A DNA stretch of 12,854 bases from CAZYYO01 sp964650965. Its GTDB lineage: Bacteria > Bacillota > Clostridia > Lachnospirales > Lachnospiraceae. Location of the stretch: contig CAZYYO010000067.1 in the NCBI GenBank assembly GCA_964650965.1, positions 1-12,854 on the forward strand. Direction: 5' to 3'. Below are positions 1 to 6,973 of this stretch, one piece after another. Both the position numbers and the translations under genes were made by a program. The first letter of the stretch is position 1. Each line of letters starts with the position of its first letter. Below the pieces are notes generated by a model. The model saw nothing but the letters and a program-made list of their open reading frames with translations, made no database searches and was not told the origin of the DNA.

Positions 1-24
1 TGTATGGATGACCAAACGAAACCT

Positions 25-30
25 GGAGGA
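25..30 (+). promoter_or_regulatory. Ribosome binding site of the AraC gene
   Basis: GGAGGA sits five bases before the ATG at 36. This fixes that start codon and shows the gene is complete at its 5' end. The promoter itself would lie before the window start. Confidence 0.8.
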
Positions 31-35
31 AGATT

Positions 36-1220
36 ATGGATTATATTGCCTTTTGTAAAGATTACTATGCTGCTACCTGTATTCCTATCAACTTAGTAGA
101 AGGAAAAAATGCCTTATATAGTACAGCAGCTACTATGCTGAATATGCCCGGCAATGACATCTACAGCTCCCCTCTGGAATTGGAGTGCTGCCCCCAGTTC
201 AGCCATATGAATCCGGAAATTGAATATGGCATTATTCAAATCAAGGAACATAATCTAGCGGTAGTCATTGGTCCTTTTTTCCAGGTAGACATTACCAGCA
301 GTGTGGTAAATACTTATCTACGGGAGAATCTTATTCCTTTGTCTGAAAAAGAGCGAGTATTCGAATTCTTATGCACTATTCCAAAGCTAAGTCATCTTCA
401 AATTGCAAAGCATATGATTTTCATTCACCAGGCTCTCAATAATGAGGCGATTCCCCTCTCCCATTTCTTTTCCCGGGAAGAGGTTTCAGAATCAGACAAT
501 ACTATAGCCGATAATGACTTAGACCGCATAGATTCCCATGAATATTATAATACCTATACCAATGAATTACGACTATATGAAATAATAAAAAATGGAAATG
601 AGACAGAATTAAAGGACTATTTAGATGAGGTTCCCATGAACCTGTTGTCCAAGCCTCTAGCCAAATCTCCCCTGCGTCAGGCTAAGAATATGTTCATTAA
701 TACCATCACCAACGTAGTGATGATTGGAGCGATTCCAGGGGGGGTGTCCATGAACGAAGCTTATGATTTGATGGGAAAATATGTACTGGATTGTGAAAAC
801 ATGCAGTCTGGAAATGAGATTGAAACCTTGCGCTACAATATGCTTTTTGAATTTTGCCGTCTATCTGGAAGAAATAAGGTTCCTCAGGGTATTTCCTCTG
901 ACATTTTCGTATGCATGAGCTACATTCGAAGCCATACCAATGAACCCATTTCCGTAGAAGATGTAGCTGCCTATATTGATCGCAGTGCGTCTTACATTAC
1001 CAAAGGGTTTCAGCGGGAACTAGGGATTTCACCTGGTGCCTTTATTACTAGGTGTAAGCTGGAGGAAGCTAAGAGTATGTTGATTTACAGCGAAAAATCC
1101 CTGGCTGAAATCAGCAACTATCTTTGCTATTCCAGTCAGGGATATTTCCAGAATTCCTTTAAGAAGAAGTTCGGGGAGACGCCGCTTAGTTATCGAAATC
1201 GGATGCGGCGGGTGGAGTAG
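36..1220 (+). CDS. AraC-family transcriptional regulator
   Basis: This 394-residue protein is a DNA-binding transcription regulator. The C-terminal AraC-type domain spans about residues 289-390. It has a first helix-turn-helix around PISVEDVAAYIDRSASYIT and a second around KSLAEISNYLCYSSQGYF, followed by the family hallmark FKKKFGETPLSYR. The upstream part (about 1-280) is a sensor region without an obvious cupin signature. Residues 180-280, with SPLRQAKNMFI and an IPGGVSMNEAYDL stretch, resemble the middle region often seen in clostridial AraC regulators of sugar-use genes. No signal peptide or membrane segment is seen, so it should be cytoplasmic. The start is supported by GGAGGA at 25-30, five bases before ATG. 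It is convergent with the glycosidase operon that ends 326 bases away, so it plausibly controls that operon; this is inferred from position only. The effector is unknown. Confidence 0.93.
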   Translation: MDYIAFCKDYYAATCIPINLVEGKNALYSTAATMLNMPGNDIYSSPLELECCPQFSHMNPEIEYGIIQIKEHNLAVVIGPFFQVDITSSVVNTYLRENLIPLSEKERVFEFLCTIPKLSHLQIAKHMIFIHQALNNEAIPLSHFFSREEVSESDNTIADNDLDRIDSHEYYNTYTNELRLYEIIKNGNETELKDYLDEVPMNLLSKPLAKSPLRQAKNMFINTITNVVMIGAIPGGVSMNEAYDLMGKYVLDCENMQSGNEIETLRYNMLFEFCRLSGRNKVPQGISSDIFVCMSYIRSHTNEPISVEDVAAYIDRSASYITKGFQRELGISPGAFITRCKLEEAKSMLIYSEKSLAEISNYLCYSSQGYFQNSFKKKFGETPLSYRNRMRRVE

Positions 1221-1359
1221 AGGGAGAGATTGGGTACCATCCGAGGGTTAGGGAGGTGTGGTTAGATTACACTTACAGCAGGTATTTGTGCCTCCGGTTA
1301 TCCTGTCATAAGATATTCCAGGCATTCCCGGCGTTTTGGTTGGGTATGAGGACGCAACC

Positions 1360-1393
1360 GGCTTATATTCGCCATCCTTGGCGAAGATAAGCC
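1360..1393. repeat. Apical hairpin 1 inside the palindromic element
   Basis: GGCTTAT (1360-1366) pairs with ATAAGCC (1387-1393). After a single A/G mismatch, TTCGCCA (1368-1374) pairs with TGGCGAA (1379-1385), leaving a 4-base TCCT loop. This is 14 pairs with one internal mismatch. Confidence 0.85.
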
Positions 1394-1394
1394 T

Positions 1395-1417
1395 TTCACA
1401 GACATCGTGTCTGTGAA
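1395..1417. repeat. Apical hairpin 2 inside the palindromic element
   Basis: TTCACAGACA (1395-1404) is the exact reverse complement of TGTCTGTGAA (1408-1417), with a 3-base TCG loop. It follows hairpin 1 after one base, so the two stems could stack coaxially at the top of the long outer stem. Confidence 0.85.
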
Positions 1418-1545
1418 TTGCTGGGTTTGGTGGGAATGCTGAGAATATCTAATGGCAGGATATAGGCGGCGCAAATACCTGCTGTAAGTGTAATCTGACG
1501 ATACGTTGCTAAGTGGTCGGGTGGTGCACAGGCTAAAATACCGGG

Positions 1546-3966
1546 TTACATAATTTCAGTCTGGGCGTAAAATTCTCGGTCTTTTGACAGGAGCCAGGCG
1601 TCCTGGGTAACATGGTAAGTGGTTTCCATACGGATGTCCTGGGAGGAGCTTCCGATTTGTACGTGGAACTGGCCTTGTTCAATTTTCCACTTCATTTCCA
1701 TGTCTAGAAATGCCATCTGGCTTGGGCTGACGGTGAAGGTAATGGTTCTAGTTTCCTGGGGTTTTAGGAATACACGAACAAAGCCTGCCAGTTCTTTTAC
1801 AGGGCGAGTTAGGGATGCGTATATGTCTTGAATGTATAATTGTGCTACTTCGGTTCCTTCTACATTTCCTGTATTGGTAATGTCTAAGTTTATATTTATT
1901 GTGTCATATGGATTGACCTGGAGCTTATCTATCTGCAGGTTGGAGTAGGTAAAGCTAGTGTAGCTCATGCCGTGTCCAAAGTAATATCTTGGGGTATGAC
2001 TTTCATCTACATAATTGGCAAAGCCGATACTTCCGCTTTGATTCCAGGCGGAACCGTAGGGGTGATTATAATAGATTGGAATCTGCCCTGCATTTCTTGC
2101 CACACTTACTGGCAGCTTTCCACTGGGATTATAGTCTCCCAGTAACACATCTACCACAGCAGTGGCTCCCATTTCACTGGGATTCCAAGCTTCTATGATT
2201 GCATTTAACTTTTCATCTGCCACATCACTAGAGATGGGGCGTCCGTCAAAATGTACCCCTATCATTGGTTTTCCATAATGTGCTGCCAGCTTCATAAAGT
2301 TATCCTGGCATACCGGCAGATTAATATTGGTACTATCTACGCCTTCTCCCATAGATGCCAGGGAACAGGTTCCGTGCTTTCCTCCCAGTGTGAGAATGAC
2401 AACGTCTGCGTCTTCCACTGCCTGTAAGGCTTCCTGGTAATGAGATTCATCTGCTCCTGCAATGGGATATCCATAAGCATATATGACCTGTGTATCTGGT
2501 AGTCTGTCTCTTAATTCCTCTACTAAACTTTTACAATTTGGTTTTTGTACCTTAAGAACCCGTTCCAATTCTTCTGTCTCATCTAACTGAATATTGGTGC
2601 CGGGAATGGTTTTAATTTCCTCCGGATTTTCCACTGGAGTGCCTGCTACTCCTGCAATGGAATTAGCCAGGGCAAAGGTGGATTCCATCATGCACATATG
2701 GGTATATCCACCGAAGAATTTTCTGGCATAGGCAGCATGGGGACCAATCACAGCAATCTTGGGAACACTTTTATTCACAGGGAGTGTTCCATCATTTTTC
2801 AATAGCACCAGTGATTCTCTGGCAGACTGAAGGCTCAGCTTCTCGTCCTCTGGCTGATTCATAGCCTGGTGTAATTCTTCCCCTTTCAAGGAAAATGGAT
2901 GCTCAAATAATCCCATACGGAATTTTGCAGTTAGAATCCGAAGGACTGCCTGATCAAGAACTGCAGGGTCTGCTTTTCCTTCTGCAAAGAGTTTTTCAAA
3001 TGCCTCTCCATATCCACTTGCATTGGGAAGCTCCATATCAACTCCGGCGGTAAGGCACATAAGGCCTGCATCCTCTAAGGTTTCTCCCATATGATGCACC
3101 TGATGCACATTTCCCACAGAGCCATAATCGCTAACCACCAGACCATCAAAGCCCATATCCTGTCGTAACAATGCTGTAAGCAGGTTATAGGATGCGGATA
3201 CTGTCTCTCCATTAATGGAGCAATAGCAGGGCATAATTCCCCTTAAGCCGGATTTGGCAATGGCCGCCTGGAATGGTTTTCCATAGATTTCCTGAAGCAA
3301 TCTGGTAGGGGTATCGCTGTTGGTTCCGTGAATTCCTCCCTGGGAATTGTGAAAAGCCAGAAAATGCTTTGCCACCGCTTCCGGCTGTCTTCCTGCAGTT
3401 TTTGTGGTTTGAATCCCTCTGGTATAAGCGGCTCCCATAGCTGCAGCCAGCGTAGGGTCCTCCCCATAGGTCTCCCCTTGTCTTCCCATACGGGAATCTC
3501 TGGAAATATCTAAAACAGGTGCAAATATATGAGTAATTCCACAAGCTGCCTCCTGGCGGCTGACCACCTGGGCAAGCTTCTCTTCTAATGCCGGGTCAAA
3601 GCTGGAGCCACGACCGATTCCGGAGGGGAAGCTGGTGGAATCCTGAATAAAGGCACCACATAAGCCCTCCATATGGAAAATGGCTGGAATATGATGAGGG
3701 CTGTGCTCCATCGCCATCGTCTGAATCTTACGCTGCCATGCAGCTACCTCTTCCACTGTCTCCATACGACGCATTTCCAAGGTACTCACTTGACCAATTC
3801 CATAGGGCATGGACTGCTCCATTTGTTCAAAGTCATATACATAAGGGTGAAATGGAAAAATACAGTTTAGCTGTGCCACCTTCTCGGACAGGGTTAATTC
3901 CTCTAACAGTGCCTGGGCACGTTGGGATGGCTGCAAGGATGGGTCTTGGTATTTCTTATTCATCAT
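1546..3966 (-). CDS. Glycoside hydrolase family 3 enzyme (beta-xylosidase/beta-glucosidase type), cytoplasmic
   Basis: This 806-residue enzyme has the usual three-part GH3 layout and should remove sugars from the non-reducing end of beta-linked oligosaccharides with retention. The N-terminal barrel domain carries the substrate-binding AVAKHF motif (K200, H201) and the nucleophile in VVSDYGS (D280). The second domain (about 380-625) contains ASMGEGVDS, where E541 is the likely acid/base, and the NPSGKLPVS block. A fibronectin-III-like domain (about 685-775) follows the HGMSYTSF segment. There is no signal peptide, which points to a cytoplasmic enzyme acting on imported sugars. AGGAGA lies just before the first of two adjacent ATGs, so either Met may be used. 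It is the last gene of the operon, 46 bases after the second GH43 gene. Xylosidase, glucosidase and arabinosidase activities cannot be told apart by reading; two GH43 partners favour xylo-oligosaccharides. Confidence 0.95.
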   Translation of the reverse strand: MMNKKYQDPSLQPSQRAQALLEELTLSEKVAQLNCIFPFHPYVYDFEQMEQSMPYGIGQVSTLEMRRMETVEEVAAWQRKIQTMAMEHSPHHIPAIFHMEGLCGAFIQDSTSFPSGIGRGSSFDPALEEKLAQVVSRQEAACGITHIFAPVLDISRDSRMGRQGETYGEDPTLAAAMGAAYTRGIQTTKTAGRQPEAVAKHFLAFHNSQGGIHGTNSDTPTRLLQEIYGKPFQAAIAKSGLRGIMPCYCSINGETVSASYNLLTALLRQDMGFDGLVVSDYGSVGNVHQVHHMGETLEDAGLMCLTAGVDMELPNASGYGEAFEKLFAEGKADPAVLDQAVLRILTAKFRMGLFEHPFSLKGEELHQAMNQPEDEKLSLQSARESLVLLKNDGTLPVNKSVPKIAVIGPHAAYARKFFGGYTHMCMMESTFALANSIAGVAGTPVENPEEIKTIPGTNIQLDETEELERVLKVQKPNCKSLVEELRDRLPDTQVIYAYGYPIAGADESHYQEALQAVEDADVVILTLGGKHGTCSLASMGEGVDSTNINLPVCQDNFMKLAAHYGKPMIGVHFDGRPISSDVADEKLNAIIEAWNPSEMGATAVVDVLLGDYNPSGKLPVSVARNAGQIPIYYNHPYGSAWNQSGSIGFANYVDESHTPRYYFGHGMSYTSFTYSNLQIDKLQVNPYDTININLDITNTGNVEGTEVAQLYIQDIYASLTRPVKELAGFVRVFLKPQETRTITFTVSPSQMAFLDMEMKWKIEQGQFHVQIGSSSQDIRMETTYHVTQDAWLLSKDREFYAQTEIM

Positions 3967-4012
3967 GTTCTCTCCTTTTTCTTCAAAAAATTCTTATTTA
4001 AGACATACGTCC

Positions 4013-5494
4013 TTACTGAATCTCAAATTCCAAAAAGTCTATTTTCTCTTCTCCAATATATTTAAAATATAGTGCATAAACACCATTCTTAATTTCCATG
4101 GGAAGGATATACTCACACCACTCCCTTGTTTGGTGCAGGCTCACACTTCCCACTACCTGCTCAAGCTGATGATTGGTAGCTTTCGTTATCACTTGCATTT
4201 CTCCTGCACCACCCCGCACTATTACTTTCACAGAAGATACATTGGTAAATTCGAAATATTTATATCCAATCCATGTGCCATTGGTAATCGCTGTAATCAT
4301 ATGATCTTGCCCATCCCAGCTTATGTTGGGTTGATCCTGCTGGTGTCCATTCCCCTGTACCGGACATGTTTTCTCATGAAATAAATTGCAACACAGTGTA
4401 GCTGGCCATGTGCCTTTTGCCGGAAGTCCTGCTTTGTTCATTCCCTGGGTTGTGATTTCTACCTGGGGAATCGTTCCGTCTTCCTGTATTTCAATGGGTT
4501 CCGCACATGTCTGCCTGGAGAAATTCGTGTTATTCGTACATCTATGATAGAACACATAATAAGTGCCATTGATACATTCGATTCCACCATGAATCGTGCC
4601 TCCTGCTGCTAATGGGGTCTGATTTCCCTGGTACCCAATATCACTATTTGAGATAATCACGCCGCGATAAGTAAATCCATGGTCTGGATATTTACTGGTT
4701 GCATAGGCTAATTCACAGTTTTCCCCGGAAGAATATACCAGGTAGAATAAGTCCCCAAATTTACGAATCGATGCTGCTTCATAAAATGCATGATGGTATA
4801 ATTCGCTCTTTGGATCGGCTGTTGTCTTGCTGTCAAGCACTGCCTTGGGTTCTGTTTTCACGGTAATCATATCATCTTCTAATTCCACCACGGCACAGGA
4901 AAGAATACTTGGCTTGGTATTTTTTATTTCTCTCACGGGTCGCATGAATAATTTACTCATAATCGTGTTATAAAGGGGAGCAAGCAGTTTGCTTCTAAAA
5001 TCATGCCCTAGACCCCATCCATAATACAGCCATATTCTTCCATTATCATTGATCACTGCCGGGTCATTGGTAAGGAATTTTGTCATCGGCTTTCCATCTG
5101 GATACTGAATATCGCCTAGATAGGTAAAGGGTCCCTGAGGTACGTCTGCAACAGCCACTGACATTGGTCCAAATGCCTTGGTGTTGGGGCCAGCTGCAAA
5201 ATAATATAAGTAATATCTCCCATCATTTCCCCGGACACAGTCCGGGGCATACATATCCACTTCTTTTCCATCCTTGCTTCTGGGATCCTGGGATTTTTTA
5301 TAGGATACTCCGTGACAAGTCCACTGACTTAAATCATTCACTGGTGCGGAATATACCACATAATCTCTCATGCAAAAACGGTCGCCCATTTCCTTATCAT
5401 GAGAACCATATATATACACCCGGTCTCCAAATACATGTGGTTCTGTATCCGGGACGTATTCATCCATTGGTAAATAAGGGTTCCATATTGCCAT
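4013..5494 (-). CDS. Glycoside hydrolase family 43 enzyme with CBM6-like C-terminal domain (copy 2)
   Basis: This 493-residue enzyme has an N-terminal five-bladed beta-propeller domain typical of GH43, an inverting family that includes beta-xylosidases and alpha-L-arabinofuranosidases. The three expected acidic residues can be assigned: D16 in the N-terminal YVPDTEPHVFGDR block (general base), D144 in TNDPAVIND (pKa modulator) and E239 in FYEAASIRKF (general acid). H302 in GTIHGG matches the conserved propeller histidine. Residues about 399-493, with GYKYFEF and GVYALYFKYIG, look like a CBM6-type beta-sandwich. There is no signal peptide. The start has GGAG upstream, eight bases before ATG. 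The gene lies 21 bases after its GH43 neighbour and resembles it at both ends, which suggests an old tandem duplication. The exact linkage cleaved is not predictable here. Confidence 0.93.
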   Translation of the reverse strand: MAIWNPYLPMDEYVPDTEPHVFGDRVYIYGSHDKEMGDRFCMRDYVVYSAPVNDLSQWTCHGVSYKKSQDPRSKDGKEVDMYAPDCVRGNDGRYYLYYFAAGPNTKAFGPMSVAVADVPQGPFTYLGDIQYPDGKPMTKFLTNDPAVINDNGRIWLYYGWGLGHDFRSKLLAPLYNTIMSKLFMRPVREIKNTKPSILSCAVVELEDDMITVKTEPKAVLDSKTTADPKSELYHHAFYEAASIRKFGDLFYLVYSSGENCELAYATSKYPDHGFTYRGVIISNSDIGYQGNQTPLAAGGTIHGGIECINGTYYVFYHRCTNNTNFSRQTCAEPIEIQEDGTIPQVEITTQGMNKAGLPAKGTWPATLCCNLFHEKTCPVQGNGHQQDQPNISWDGQDHMITAITNGTWIGYKYFEFTNVSSVKVIVRGGAGEMQVITKATNHQLEQVVGSVSLHQTREWCEYILPMEIKNGVYALYFKYIGEEKIDFLEFEIQ

Positions 5495-5515
5495 AGTTGT
5501 TCTCCATTCTATCCT

Positions 5516-6964
5516 CTATTGCATTTTAAATTGTATAAGCGAGAACTTGCCTCTTCCCTGAAATCGAAAATACAGTGCATGAATTCCATTTGACACATTC
5601 ATTACAGCCTTGGTGGAAACTACATTTTCTCCACTCCTTTTGATTGGCAGGGTTGCAATCATTTCCCCCTCTGGCTCCGTACTAACAATGAGGTCTCCAC
5701 TTGCATTTCCCTTTGTTGTTACTTCAATTTCCTTTACATTTTCAAAGTTGAAATATTTGTATCCTATTACTGTTTGATTTTTGATATTAGCTACATATTG
5801 CCCAGGACTGTTCTCTCGATCGGCTCCATCCTGGGTAATCATGGCACGTCTTTTTTTCCTCCAGTTGGATTCATCTGTTGTTTTGCACGCACCTGTTTTC
5901 TCATATAAAACGCATGCAATGCCTGCTTCATAAGTTTCAAAACAGGATAATGGGCCATCATTTAGACCACAGCTTGTCATCTCAGCCATTTCAAAATGAC
6001 CATTTGGGTCCATAACAATCGGTTCTGCAATCCCCTGCCTATCGTGTTCTGTGGAGTTGGTCTGCCTGTGTGCAAATACATAATATTTGTCTTTCACTTC
6101 CACCACAGAGCCATGATTATTGCCCCAGTAATATTGTGTTTTCTTGTTTCCTTTGTATCCAATATTACCGTTGGAATGTAATGGTCCACCATATATAAAT
6201 CCACAATTTGGTTCATCACTAATCGCATATGCCAGCTCATGACTTAAAAAAGAAGAATATATGAAATAGTATTTTCCTTTAAACTTTCGAATGGAGCTGG
6301 CTTCATAGAATTCATGGCCTTCAAATCCGGTTCCCTTCCCATTGTCATATCCTGGAATCAGCGGAATAGCCTCTGTCTTAATTGCTTTCATATCGGAATC
6401 AAGTTCTGCAACTTGATTTTCCATTGCTTCAATGGTGATTCCTGTTTTTTCCGCCAGCTGCTGGAAATACGGAATTTTCGGGCTAAAGCCACAATAGAGC
6501 CATATTCTTCCATCATCATCAGCTAAAACTGCAGGATCAAAACGCAATAATTCTTTTTCTCTTCCTCCAAATCGGGTTCCATCTTTATACTGAACTTCTC
6601 CATAATATTCATATTTTCCAGAAGGTGTATCGCATACAGCAATTGCTATTCGATTCACAAAATCCATACCATAATACAGATAATATCTGCCATCTGTCCC
6701 CTGCTGCACATCAGGTGCAAACATATGATTCTGCGGTCCCTCATACAAAGGGTCCTGTTCTCTTTTATAAATTACTCCTTCATATTTCCATTCCTTCACA
6801 TTTTCCACAGATGCAGACCAGCACACATAATCATTTTCACAATATTCTTTTCCGCCAAAATGATCATGACTTCCAAATATGTATAATCGATCTCCAAACA
6901 CATGGGGTTCTCCATCTGGAACATATTCATAAGATGGTAAATATGGATTTAATCCCTGTTTCAT
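5516..6964 (-). CDS. Glycoside hydrolase family 43 enzyme with CBM6-like C-terminal domain (copy 1)
   Basis: This 482-residue enzyme is the first of two GH43 genes in the operon. The proposed catalytic residues are D17 (YVPDGEPHVFGDR), D143 (RFDPAVLADDDGRIW) and E221 (FYEASSIRKF). H284 lies in the GNNHGS propeller motif. The C-terminal part (about 389-482), with VIGYKYFNFENV and GIHALYFRFQG, is a CBM6-like beta-sandwich that may help bind substrate or complete the active site. No secretion signal is visible, so it should act in the cytoplasm on sugars brought in by the symporter encoded 9 bases upstream. The start is supported by TAGGAGA, six bases before ATG. Beta-xylosidase and arabinofuranosidase are the most likely activities for the family. 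Differences from the second copy outside the core suggest the two have different specificities. Confidence 0.93.
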   Translation of the reverse strand: MKQGLNPYLPSYEYVPDGEPHVFGDRLYIFGSHDHFGGKEYCENDYVCWSASVENVKEWKYEGVIYKREQDPLYEGPQNHMFAPDVQQGTDGRYYLYYGMDFVNRIAIAVCDTPSGKYEYYGEVQYKDGTRFGGREKELLRFDPAVLADDDGRIWLYCGFSPKIPYFQQLAEKTGITIEAMENQVAELDSDMKAIKTEAIPLIPGYDNGKGTGFEGHEFYEASSIRKFKGKYYFIYSSFLSHELAYAISDEPNCGFIYGGPLHSNGNIGYKGNKKTQYYWGNNHGSVVEVKDKYYVFAHRQTNSTEHDRQGIAEPIVMDPNGHFEMAEMTSCGLNDGPLSCFETYEAGIACVLYEKTGACKTTDESNWRKKRRAMITQDGADRENSPGQYVANIKNQTVIGYKYFNFENVKEIEVTTKGNASGDLIVSTEPEGEMIATLPIKRSGENVVSTKAVMNVSNGIHALYFRFQGRGKFSLIQFKMQ

Positions 6965-6973
6965 ATCATTCTC

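Larger units (their letters stand above)
1264..1496. repeat. Long palindromic intergenic element (MITE-like or structured RNA candidate)
   Basis: The 325-base gap between the two convergent genes (1221-1545) holds no credible gene but is dominated by a 233-base inverted repeat. The outer arms 1264-1288 and 1472-1496 are perfect reverse complements over 25 bases, beginning AGATTACACTTAC. Pairing continues imperfectly inward, with mismatches and a one-base bulge, to an 8-base perfect block GCATTCCC (1322-1329) with GGGAATGC (1432-1439). The apex (1330-1431) contains two more strong hairpins. Pairing stops abruptly outside 1264 and 1496, so the element has sharp ends, as a mobile repeat would. 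No transposase is nearby, no flanking target duplication was evident by eye, and no terminator-type T run follows either arm. It could be a non-autonomous element, a noncoding RNA or a bidirectional transcription barrier; I cannot choose from this sequence alone. Confidence 0.85.

Noticed and set aside
1221..1263. A terminator directly after the AraC gene
   Set aside because: No stable short stem followed by a T run is present in this stretch; only the large palindrome further on could play that role.
3212..3544. Open frames of 110 and 74 codons on the minus strand inside the GH3 gene
   Set aside because: They are alternative frames of a gene with intact catalytic motifs, and neither has a ribosome binding site or a recognisable domain.
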